A stretch of 64,000 bases of DNA from Asticcacaulis endophyticus (GTDB taxonomy: Bacteria > Pseudomonadota > Alphaproteobacteria > Caulobacterales > Caulobacteraceae), in NCBI RefSeq assembly GCF_014652575.1, contig NZ_BMZB01000001.1, positions 62,001 through 126,000 of the forward strand, given 5' to 3'. Below are positions 17,642-24,967 of the stretch, piece after piece. Position numbers and translations under genes: made by a program. Position 1 is the first letter of the stretch. The number at the start of each line of letters is the position of its first letter. The notes under the pieces are model-generated. The model was given only the letters and a program-made list of their open reading frames with translations. It was not told the DNA's origin and did no database searches.

Positions 17642-18556
17642 ATGGACACGATCATTGCCATAAAAGGCCTGGAGAAAACCTATGCCAGCGGCCACAAGGC
17701 GCTTAAGGGTATAGATCTCGATATCCGTCGCGGCGAAATCTTTGCGCTGCTGGGGCCGAATGGCGCGGGTAAAACAACCCTGATCGGGGCAGTATGCGGG
17801 CTGGTGCGCCCGACCGGCGGCACCATCATCGCCGATGGTCATGATATCTCTAAAGACTTCCGCGCCGCCCGTGCCAAGATCGGGTTGGTGCCGCAGGAAC
17901 TGGCGACCGACATGTTTGTCACGGTCTGGAACACGGTCGCCTTCAGCCGCGGCCTGTTTGGCCTTGGCCCCAATAAGGCCTATTTAGAGAAAATCCTGAA
18001 AGATCTCAGCCTGTGGGACAAGAAGGACGCCAAGATCGCCACCCTGTCCGGCGGTATGAAGCGGCGTGTGCTGATCGCCAAGGCGTTATCGCATGAACCC
18101 AAAATCCTGTTTCTGGATGAACCGACCGCCGGCGTCGATGTCGAGCTTAGGCGCGACATGTGGCAGATGGTGCGCCGCCTGCGTGAACAGGGTGTCACTA
18201 TCATCCTGACCACCCACTATATCGAAGAGGCCGAAGACATGGCCGACCGCATCGGTGTGATCAACAAAGGCGAGATCATACTGGTCGAGGACAAAACCGC
18301 CCTGATGCGCAAGCTGGGCCGCACCGAAGTGGTCATCGGCCTGAAAGAGCCCACCTCAGCCGCCCCCACCATCAGCGGCCACACGCCGCTCATATCCGAA
18401 GATGGCCTGACCCTGACCTATGTGATTGACGGGGACGAAAACGACGAAGCCCCGGCCGATCTGATTAAACGGCTGGCCCAGTCGGGCATGGATTTCACCT
18501 CCATCAATATGAACCGCTCCTCGCTGGAGGACATCTTCGTCACGCTAGTGCAGTGA
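17642..18556 (+). CDS. ABC-2-type transporter ATP-binding protein (YadG-like)
   Basis: 304 aa from ATG 17642, preferred over 17615 because AAAGGGCGG lies just upstream and the fold starts at [11 protein letters not shown]. Walker [11 protein letters not shown]-loop LVPQE, signature LSGGMKRRV, Walker [13 protein letters not shown] and switch His in [15 protein letters not shown] are all intact. Length and C-terminal extension match YadG-like exporters. The partner permease starts 168 bp downstream. The last codons (CTA GTG CAG TGA) form the left arm of a twin-hairpin element at 18545-18710, so this gene's 3' end is part of that structure. Cargo is unknown. Confidence 0.93.
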   Translation: MDTIIAIKGLEKTYASGHKALKGIDLDIRRGEIFALLGPNGAGKTTLIGAVCGLVRPTGGTIIADGHDISKDFRAARAKIGLVPQELATDMFVTVWNTVAFSRGLFGLGPNKAYLEKILKDLSLWDKKDAKIATLSGGMKRRVLIAKALSHEPKILFLDEPTAGVDVELRRDMWQMVRRLREQGVTIILTTHYIEEAEDMADRIGVINKGEIILVEDKTALMRKLGRTEVVIGLKEPTSAAPTISGHTPLISEDGLTLTYVIDGDENDEAPADLIKRLAQSGMDFTSINMNRSSLEDIFVTLVQ

Positions 18557-18710
18557 TGCGGACATTTGATCCACGGGTGCCCCACACTCGATATCAAATG
18601 TCCGCATCGTAAACTGCGCTAGAATTAATTAGTTAATAGTGCACTTTTGCCTCATTCATTTGCTCTCAAGGCAGCCGCAAGCTTTAGCAAATGAATGAGG
18701 CAGTGCACTA
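18545..18710. repeat. Twin-hairpin element, copy 1
   Basis: Hairpin A, 18545-18622 (78 bp): CTAGTGCAGT pairs with ACTGCGCTAG, a TTAC-equivalent 4-nt bulge lies on the 3' arm, GATGCGGACATTTGAT pairs with ATCAAATGTCCGCATC, loop 22 nt. Hairpin B, 18637-18710 (74 bp): TAGTGCAC pairs with GTGCACTA, a 3-nt bulge on the 5' arm (TTTT against A), GCCTCATTCATTTGCT pairs with AGCAAATGAATGAGGC, loop 21 nt. Spacer 14 bp, AT-rich. Copy 2 at 24667-24830 has the same architecture with different stems. No U-tract follows, so it is not a simple terminator. Confidence 0.85.
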
Positions 18711-18724
18711 ATGGAGGACAAGGC

Positions 18725-19486
18725 ATGAACCTGCACGCCATAAAAGCTATCTATGCGTTTGAGATGGGCCGGTTTTTGCGCACCATTTTCCAGAGCATCG
18801 CCTCGCCCGTCCTGTCGACCTCGCTCTATTTCATCGTCTTTGGTTCGGCGATCGGCAGCCAGATGACGGAGATCGGCGGCGTATCTTACGGCGCCTTCAT
18901 CGTGCCGGGCCTGATCATGCTGACCGTCCTGACCGAAAGCGTATCGAACTCATCGTTTGGCATCTATCTGCCGCGCTTTACCGGCACGATCTATGAGGTG
19001 CTGTCGGCACCCGTCGAAGTCGGCGAAGTGATATTGGGCTATGTGGGTGCGGCCGCCACCAAGTCGGTCATTATCGGCACCATAATCCTTGGTACCGCGC
19101 GCCTGTTTGTGCCGTTTGAAATTGTTCATCCGCTGGCCACGGCGGGTTATCTGGTGCTGATTGCCGTCACATTTTCGCTGTTCGGGTTTATCTTGGGCAT
19201 ACTTGCCGACGGGTTTGAAAAGCTGCAGATCGTGCCCATGCTGATCATCACGCCGCTGACGTTTCTGGGGGGCACGTTTTATTCGATTTCCATGCTGCCT
19301 CCGGCCTGGCAGACCGTGACCCTGTTCAATCCGATCGTCTATCTTGTCAACGGCTTTCGCTGGACGTTCTACGGCAAGGCCGATGTCAATATCGCCGTAA
19401 GCCTAGGCATGACCGTGCTGTTTATGGTGGTTTGCGTTGGCATAATTTCATGGGTATTCAGGACAGGTTACCGCTTACGCACCTGA
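18725..19486 (+). CDS. ABC-2-type transporter permease (YadH-like)
   Basis: 253 aa from ATG 18725, with GGAGGACA upstream immediately after the twin-hairpin element; the 18695 start lies inside the hairpin. Six hydrophobic segments and the ABC-2 pattern [37 protein letters not shown], and the C-terminal [19 protein letters not shown] identify the family. It is the membrane partner of the ATPase at 17642-18556. The unusual point is that the two subunit genes are split by a 166-bp structured insertion, which could lower or uncouple permease expression. Confidence 0.92.
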   Translation: MNLHAIKAIYAFEMGRFLRTIFQSIASPVLSTSLYFIVFGSAIGSQMTEIGGVSYGAFIVPGLIMLTVLTESVSNSSFGIYLPRFTGTIYEVLSAPVEVGEVILGYVGAAATKSVIIGTIILGTARLFVPFEIVHPLATAGYLVLIAVTFSLFGFILGILADGFEKLQIVPMLIITPLTFLGGTFYSISMLPPAWQTVTLFNPIVYLVNGFRWTFYGKADVNIAVSLGMTVLFMVVCVGIISWVFRTGYRLRT

Positions 19487-19535
19487 TCCGCTTACGGACT
19501 TTTTATAACACCGGGGCCTTAACCCGATATAGCAT

Positions 19536-19544
19536 TTATCCACA
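19536..19544 (+). other. Perfect DnaA-box sequence
   Basis: TTATCCACA matches the consensus DnaA box TTATNCACA exactly. It is a single site in the 197-bp gap between the ABC permease and the DUF4142 gene. One box does not make an origin; transcriptional control by DnaA or chance are the alternatives. Confidence 0.45.
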
Positions 19545-19637
19545 GGCCGTTAAGATTCATGAACGGTGAGAATCGCCCATAAGCCTGTTGACCGTAAACG
19601 GTTAGACTCAGGCCATATAAAAGTTTGGTGTGCAGTG

Positions 19638-19668
19638 GGTTGTCCGCGGCAGGTGCCGCGCTCCAACC
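19638..19668 (+). promoter_or_regulatory. Leader hairpin upstream of the DUF4142 gene
   Basis: GGTTG pairs with CAACC (outer) and CGCGGCA pairs with TGCCGCG (inner, 3-nt-scale loop). It ends 15 nt before ATG 19684, next to the ribosome-binding region AAGGCG. It would sit in the 5' leader and may affect translation start; no known riboswitch class is recognised. Confidence 0.45.
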
Positions 19669-19683
19669 TCAAGGCGATTTTCA

Positions 19684-20202
19684 ATGTTCATGTCCCCTCA
19701 TAATCTGACGGCCTTGCTGTCAAACGCCCTGCCCTTTCCGGCCGCCCATAAGTTCAACCGCAGCCTGACGGGCGCACAGTTTGCCGCCCGCGCGTCCATG
19801 CTCAACGGCTGCGCCATTAAGCTGCATCGTCTGGCGATTGAGCGCTCATCCCGCGCTGAGGTGCGCGACTATGCCCGCCAGATGGCCGAGGCCCATATCT
19901 GGACGGCTGAGGCGTTGCTGACGTCAGTGCAAAGTACGCACCTTCATGTTGAGCTTTATCAGCAGCCGGACGACCGCCACCACAGGCGGCTGGAGGCGCT
20001 CAATCTGGTCGCGTTACCGGATTTCGACTATGACTATATTGACGCCCAGAACCGGCTCTATATGGAGCTGATCGTGCTCAGCGAGCAATATATCGAAACC
20101 GGAGCCGATAAGGCGCTGGCGTTTTTTGCGACCAACACACTGTCCTATCTCAGCCACCACCTTCAGCAATTTGCACCGCTGGCTGGCGCTGATTGTCAGT
20201 AA
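19684..20202 (+). CDS. Ferritin-like DUF4142-type protein
   Basis: 172 aa from ATG 19684 (AAGGCG upstream). The helix pattern FAARASMLNGCAIKLHRLAIERSSRAEVRDYARQMAEAH (residues about 33-70) matches DUF4142: a four-helix ferritin-like bundle with the characteristic A-IERSS--EVR-YA--M---H core. Most members are exported; this one has no clear signal peptide. Function in the family is unknown, with stress association suggested. It ends 7 bp from the convergent HD-GYP gene and follows a leader hairpin. Confidence 0.6.
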   Translation: MFMSPHNLTALLSNALPFPAAHKFNRSLTGAQFAARASMLNGCAIKLHRLAIERSSRAEVRDYARQMAEAHIWTAEALLTSVQSTHLHVELYQQPDDRHHRRLEALNLVALPDFDYDYIDAQNRLYMELIVLSEQYIETGADKALAFFATNTLSYLSHHLQQFAPLAGADCQ

Positions 20203-20209
20203 AGATAGC

Positions 20210-21634
20210 TTAAGCCACCTTCATGACGGGTGCCTGACCGTTGATGACCAGCGTACCATCCTGGCCGTTGCGCTCGATCAGCTCAATGGCACGCTTCAAA
20301 GCCTCAAAGCAGACCGGATCGATGGCGGTGCCCACGCTTTCGCCAATGATATCCAGCGCCTTGCCCACCGGCATAGCTGCGCGGTAAGGCCGGTCGGCGG
20401 TTAGGGCATCAAAGAAATCCGCCGTCGATATGATGCGGGTTTCAAAGCTGATCTGCTCGGCCGCCAAACCATGCGGATAGCCTTTGCCGTCAAGGCGCTC
20501 ATGGTGGGCGCCGGCGATCTGCGCCAATTCTGCAAAGGCTGAAATACGCGACAGGATATGCTCGGTATAAAGGGCGTGATTTTGCATCTGCACCCACTCA
20601 TCGCCGTCCAGCTTACCCGGCTTGTCGAGGATGGTGTTGGAGACCCCAAGCTTTCCGACATCATGCAGCAGGGCGGCCCGCTTAAGCCAGCGCCGGACAT
20701 GGTCGTCCAGCCCTAAGACCTCGCCCATCATGTCGGTATAGAGCGCCACCCGCGCCGAATGACCGGCGGTATAGGGGCTTTTGGAATCGACTACCTGCCC
20801 GAAGGCAATGGCAATATCATCCAGAAAGTCTTCGTCCAGTTCAACCTCATGATTGGCGGGTTCCAAGCCGTAAACCTGCGCGTTCAAATCCGGATCGGAC
20901 AGGCCTTCCCAGAAACCGGGCCGGGCCGAGGCCTCAAGGAAAGCGTCGGCCATTTCCGGCTCAAACCATGTTCCCGCGCGCTTTTGGACCTCATTGATCG
21001 CCGCTAACCGACCGTGACTGGCGTTGAAAACATCGACGACCTGCGTCAGGAGCGCAATGCGGGCATAGGGGGAAATCTCACGACCTTTAAGTTTTTGCGG
21101 CTGGCCCTTGCCGTCCCAGTGTTCATCCAGATCACGGATGCCGACGGCGACGGCTTCGGAGAATCTAAGTTGACGGGCAATGTCGGCCCCGCGCGTGCAG
21201 CGCGTCTCAATCAGCTCGCGCGACAGTTCCCCACCATTCTGAAAGATATTGATCGTGGCGCGAAACCGGGCGGCCAGATCGGCCTTCAGCCCGGTATGCG
21301 ACATCACAAAACCCAGAATATTGGACAGGTCGGAATCGATGGTCTTGAAGTCGCGCTTAAAGCTTAAATCATCGGTCAGATAGAGCTGGCAGATGCGCGC
21401 GGCATTCGACGAACAGCCCAGATCTTTGAGCAGCAGGACGTAATAAAGCTCCCACCGTTGCAGATCGTTTAGTTCCAGCTCATCAGCCATGTGCATGCCG
21501 ATATAGGCGCAACGCACGCAGTGACCTTCGGGCTGGCCTTCGGTCATGTCAAGGGCATGTGATAGCGCCCCCAGCAGTTCCGACAGCCTGAGACTTTTTG
21601 CCGAAATATCCGGCAATTTCGGTGCCTTATGCAC
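20210..21634 (-). CDS. Tandem HD-GYP protein with degenerate N-terminal copy
   Basis: 474 aa, GTG start with GGGAAAGG upstream. The C-terminal copy (about 265-460) is a full HD-GYP: LLHDVGKLGVSN (His324, Asp325), and HHERLDGKGYPHGL (377-390), the signature of cyclic-di-GMP phosphodiesterases. The N-terminal copy (about 20-240) aligns with it but has LLKDLGCSSN in place of LLHDVGKLGVSN (His lost at 70) and LDEHWDGKGQPQKL in place of the GYP segment, so it is probably non-catalytic and may serve as a dimerisation or sensing module. No receiver domain or membrane segment is seen. It probably lowers cyclic-di-GMP in the cytoplasm. Confidence 0.88.
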   Translation of the reverse strand: MHKAPKLPDISAKSLRLSELLGALSHALDMTEGQPEGHCVRCAYIGMHMADELELNDLQRWELYYVLLLKDLGCSSNAARICQLYLTDDLSFKRDFKTIDSDLSNILGFVMSHTGLKADLAARFRATINIFQNGGELSRELIETRCTRGADIARQLRFSEAVAVGIRDLDEHWDGKGQPQKLKGREISPYARIALLTQVVDVFNASHGRLAAINEVQKRAGTWFEPEMADAFLEASARPGFWEGLSDPDLNAQVYGLEPANHEVELDEDFLDDIAIAFGQVVDSKSPYTAGHSARVALYTDMMGEVLGLDDHVRRWLKRAALLHDVGKLGVSNTILDKPGKLDGDEWVQMQNHALYTEHILSRISAFAELAQIAGAHHERLDGKGYPHGLAAEQISFETRIISTADFFDALTADRPYRAAMPVGKALDIIGESVGTAIDPVCFEALKRAIELIERNGQDGTLVINGQAPVMKVA

Positions 21635-21787
21635 GATGTGACCTTTCCCGCCGTAAAGGTTTTTAAGTTCGCAGATCAGATATTCTACCCCATCAGGCTT
21701 AAGATTGATTTACGCGCCATAGACTGATGCGTAGGGGCGCGATTCAGGCTATGGACGATCACCATTCATGCCCATCCGGACAGTACC

Positions 21788-22627
21788 ATGCCCCGTCATC
21801 GCTCAGCCGCTCTGAAAGTCTTTTTTCTTATCGGCCGGATCGCGCTGGTGGCGGCATTGGCGGTTTATCTGCTGATCCTGGGGCATATCTACGTCAATCA
21901 GCAAAACATGCTGTATGAAAAGGTCACCACCGTCACGGCCCCCAAGGTCGACGGCGTGCCGGACATAGAAGACATCCGCCTGAAAACCCCTGACGGTGAA
22001 ACCCTGCGGGCCTGGTATCTGCCGCCGGAAGACGGCAAGCCCCTGATCCTGTTTTTCGGCGGTCAGGGCTCAGGCATACATGATCAGTCCGATCGCTATA
22101 TCCGCATGCATCGCGAAGGGGTTGGCTTTCTGGCATTGTCCTATCGCGGCTATGCCGGATCGACCGGCACCCCAAGTGAGACGGGCCTGTTTACCGATGC
22201 AGCCACCGCCTATGACTGGTTGGCCGCGCAAGGCTATGGGCCGGAACGGATCGTGCTTCACGGCCATTCGCTCGGCTCAGGCGTGGCTACCTGGCTGGCG
22301 ACCCAGCGCCCGGCCCGCGCCCTGATACTGGAGGCACCGTTCACCGCCGCCTCGGATGTGGGCCAGGAGCGCTATCCCCTGCTGCCGGTATCGTTCCTGA
22401 TGAAGGACAAATATTTGTCACGCGACCGGATCAAGGATGTGCACATACCGGTGCTGATCGCGCACGGCGACCGCGATACGGTGATACCGTTCCATCACGG
22501 GGTCAGACTCTATGACCTTGCCAATCAGCCCAAAACCTTTGCCCGCTATGAGGGCTCAGACCATTCGACGCTGGTGCGTGATGGTCTTTATGAGCGCAGC
22601 ATCTGGCCGTTTCTGGGACTTAAATAA
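21788..22627 (+). CDS. Membrane-anchored alpha/beta hydrolase
   Basis: 279 aa. An N-terminal hydrophobic anchor (about 8-36) is followed by an alpha/beta-hydrolase fold: oxyanion region LILFFGGQGSG, nucleophile elbow GHSLGSG (Ser about 158), acid in HGDRDTVIP and His in GSDHSTL near the C terminus. This is the ABHD17/Bem46-like branch of serine hydrolases. It probably faces the periplasm. Substrate is unknown (lipid or peptide ester). It ends 2 bp from the convergent Yip1-family gene. Confidence 0.85.
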   Translation: MPRHRSAALKVFFLIGRIALVAALAVYLLILGHIYVNQQNMLYEKVTTVTAPKVDGVPDIEDIRLKTPDGETLRAWYLPPEDGKPLILFFGGQGSGIHDQSDRYIRMHREGVGFLALSYRGYAGSTGTPSETGLFTDAATAYDWLAAQGYGPERIVLHGHSLGSGVATWLATQRPARALILEAPFTAASDVGQERYPLLPVSFLMKDKYLSRDRIKDVHIPVLIAHGDRDTVIPFHHGVRLYDLANQPKTFARYEGSDHSTLVRDGLYERSIWPFLGLK

Positions 22628-22629
22628 CT

Positions 22630-23808
22630 CTATTCAATGAGCTTTTCGGCGCGGGTAACACCGACCGCATCCACCGCACTTTTCAGGGTGGCCATCTCGA
22701 CATTGTCGCCCTCGGCCTCAATCAGAATCCGCTCCGCCACCAGAACCGAATATTTGCCGTGCTTGGTGTCGGCATCATAGGATTCCGAGACTAACCGGCC
22801 GTTCTCAGTAGTGATTTTCTCGTAAGACTCACCGACCTTGCGGCTGGAATTGACGTTCATGGCCGTGCCGAGCGCCGCCATGGCGCCCATGGCCCCAATA
22901 TCGGTGACCTTGACGTTGAGATTGCCGTCTTCGATCAGATACTGAGCCTCGGCGCTTGAGCCGGAATATTGCCCGGCCGAATTGGCGCTGGTGGTCACTT
23001 CACCGCGCGCAGCACCCGCCACCATCGCCGGCATCAGGCCTTCGAGGACGTTGGGGTCCACGACCTTGACCGCCTCGGCGTTCTGCATCTTTTCGGCAGC
23101 GTCTTCCATCTTGCGCGCTGCGGCCTCCAGACCCGTCACATCGACGGTTTTGCCGTTAATCGTCACTTCGGAAGGGGCATTGGCGGCGATATTGGCACCC
23201 GCCCCACCGACCAGCCCCATGACCGGCGCAATGAGTGCAAACAGCACCAGATTGATGACGATCCCAACCACAACCACCGCCAGCGTAAAGGTCGTTGATT
23301 TCTCAACCGGCGACTTCATCAAACGCGGCAAACCCCGGTAGAGCAGATAAATGCCGTAAAGCCCCAGCAACCCCAGCACCCCCAGATGCGGGATCAGGCT
23401 GAAAATCCCAACCAGCCACCCCGGCGTATTGCTGTAGGCCGCAACCTTATAGGCCTGTGCCGGGTTCTTTTCGCCCTGAAAAGTCGGGGTCAGGGCATTG
23501 ATAACCAGTGACAATACCCACACCGACACCAGCGACACTCCGTAGACCAGCACTGCCGTCAGGGCCGACTGCCACAGGGGCGGCTTAACGCTGAACAGGA
23601 AGGCATTCACCCCGAAAACCTGACTGCCGATCAGACCAGCCAGCGCCGGGATCGCGGCCAGGATCAGTACATAGCGGCTGAATACCTCTTTGGCGGTCGT
23701 CGCCTCCAGGGCGATTTTATCCCATTCCACCGATGGCTGGAGCAGGATATTACGGACGCGCGCCACAAGCGACGTGGCGGCTGTATCGTTGTCTTCGACC
23801 GTGTTCAT
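22630..23808 (-). CDS. Yip1-family membrane protein with long soluble C-terminal half
   Basis: 392 aa. The N-terminal half holds about five hydrophobic segments with YIP1-like features (LLQPSVEWDKIALE at the start, then AYKVAAYSNTPGWLVGIFSLIPHLGVLGLLGLYGIYLL in pieces). The C-terminal half (about 215-392) is soluble and Ala/Glu-rich, including an EAAARKMEDAAEKMQNAEA helix. ATG 23808 has GGGGATAGC upstream. Function in bacteria is not established. It converges on the alpha/beta hydrolase gene. Confidence 0.75.
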   Translation of the reverse strand: MNTVEDNDTAATSLVARVRNILLQPSVEWDKIALEATTAKEVFSRYVLILAAIPALAGLIGSQVFGVNAFLFSVKPPLWQSALTAVLVYGVSLVSVWVLSLVINALTPTFQGEKNPAQAYKVAAYSNTPGWLVGIFSLIPHLGVLGLLGLYGIYLLYRGLPRLMKSPVEKSTTFTLAVVVVGIVINLVLFALIAPVMGLVGGAGANIAANAPSEVTINGKTVDVTGLEAAARKMEDAAEKMQNAEAVKVVDPNVLEGLMPAMVAGAARGEVTTSANSAGQYSGSSAEAQYLIEDGNLNVKVTDIGAMGAMAALGTAMNVNSSRKVGESYEKITTENGRLVSESYDADTKHGKYSVLVAERILIEAEGDNVEMATLKSAVDAVGVTRAEKLIE

Positions 23809-23986
23809 GCTATCCCCATTGCCCTAAATTTATCCGGTTAAACATGACCAATAAGCGAGAAGGGGTCAATGCGGATACGGTAAATTTCGCGTAACCGGTG
23901 AAACGGCCCGCGTTCATTCGGCTTGGAGCGGCGGCCAAAGCGTAATATAATTAGCTGAATTCATAACTTTTACAGGGTGCGGGCCT

Positions 23987-24670
23987 ATGTACAATCTCTA
24001 CATCGCCAATAAGAACTATTCGTCATGGTCGCTGCGCCCGTGGGTTCTGTTAAGCGAACTGGGTATCGAATTTGTCGAGCATATGAATTTCTTCAAAGGC
24101 GGTTACGGCAAAAATACCGAATTTCTGAAGTTTTCACCGACCGGCCTAGTGCCCTGCCTGACCGAACACAGTGTGACGGTTTGGGATTCACTGGCCATTG
24201 CCGAATATGTCTATGAGCAGCACCCGTCCGTCTGGCCGAAAGACCATGCCGCACGGGCGTGGGCGCGGGCGGCGGCAGCGGAAATGCATTCGGGGTTTTC
24301 AGCCCTGCGCAACACCTGTTCGATGAACTGCGGCGTGCGTATCAAACTGCGCGAGGTTAGCCCTGCGCTTCAAAAGGATCTCGACCGGCTGGAGGCCCTA
24401 TGGCTGGACGGATTGAAGCGTTTTGGCGGGCCTTATCTCGCCGGTGATAAATTTACGGCGGTTGATGCGTTTTTCTGCCCGGTCGCGTTTCGGGTGCGCA
24501 GCTATGGTCTCAAACTGTCGCCCAAATCAGCCGCCTATGTCGAGCACCTGCTGGATCTGGAGTCGATGCAGAACTGGTACGCGGCAGCTCTGGCGGAAAA
24601 GGCGCGCGATCCGGACCATGAGGCCGAGCTTGAGGCCGCCGGTGACCTCATTGCCGACTACCGCGCCTAG
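23987..24670 (+). CDS. Glutathione S-transferase-family protein
   Basis: 227 aa, normal GST length. The thioredoxin-like N-terminal domain opens YNLYIANKNYSSWSLRPWVLL, with the usual Ser-rich active-site loop; SPTGLVPCL carries the cis-Pro; AEYVYEQHPSVWP ends domain 1, and an all-helical C-terminal domain follows. It would conjugate or reduce substrates with glutathione in the cytosol. The stop codon TAG (24668-24670) is part of the first CTAG of a twin-hairpin element, so the gene's 3' end and the element are fused. Confidence 0.88.
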   Translation: MYNLYIANKNYSSWSLRPWVLLSELGIEFVEHMNFFKGGYGKNTEFLKFSPTGLVPCLTEHSVTVWDSLAIAEYVYEQHPSVWPKDHAARAWARAAAAEMHSGFSALRNTCSMNCGVRIKLREVSPALQKDLDRLEALWLDGLKRFGGPYLAGDKFTAVDAFFCPVAFRVRSYGLKLSPKSAAYVEHLLDLESMQNWYAAALAEKARDPDHEAELEAAGDLIADYRA

Positions 24671-24830
24671 TGTCCTGAATCTAAAATTCGCCTCATGGCT
24701 ATATCAACCTTTAGCGAATTTCAGATTCAACAGGACACTAGAAATCACTGAATTCTAGTATCGTTTTAAATTCGAAGTTCGCTTGTGTCCTGATATCGAA
24801 AGGAGGCGAACTTCGAATTCACGATACTAG
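24667..24830. repeat. Twin-hairpin element, copy 2
   Basis: Hairpin A, 24667-24741 (75 bp): CTAGTGTCCTG pairs with CAGGACACTAG, a 3-nt bulge on the 3' arm, AATCT pairs with AGATT, AAATTCGC with GCGAATTT, loop 22 nt. Hairpin B, 24755-24830 (76 bp): CTAGTATCGT pairs with ACGATACTAG, a 3-nt bulge on the 5' arm, AATTCGAAGTTCGC pairs with GCGAACTTCGAATT, loop 23 nt. Spacer 13 bp. Bulge sides, sizes and order match copy 1. The 24831-24967 remainder of this gap shows no further strong feature beyond the next gene's ribosome site. Confidence 0.87.
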
Positions 24831-24967
24831 CCTGAACCTGTATAATTCGCCCGTCAGGCGTATAGGTACAGTTCTTGCTAAAACTGACAACTGAAGGGCG
24901 TAGTGTGTCGTAAATGCACACCGCGCCCCCGAAGATCAGGTTCGCGTGTGCGGTAAAAGGGGTTGTT

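Noticed and set aside
18545-18710. Integron attC sites or rho-independent terminators
   Set aside because: attC sites end in RYYYAAC/GTTRRRY, absent here, and there is no integrase. Terminators need short loops and a T-run; these have 21-23 nt loops and no T-run.
19536-19544. Replication origin
   Set aside because: A single DnaA box, no AT-rich unwinding region with box cluster, and no dnaA, hemE or parAB neighbours.
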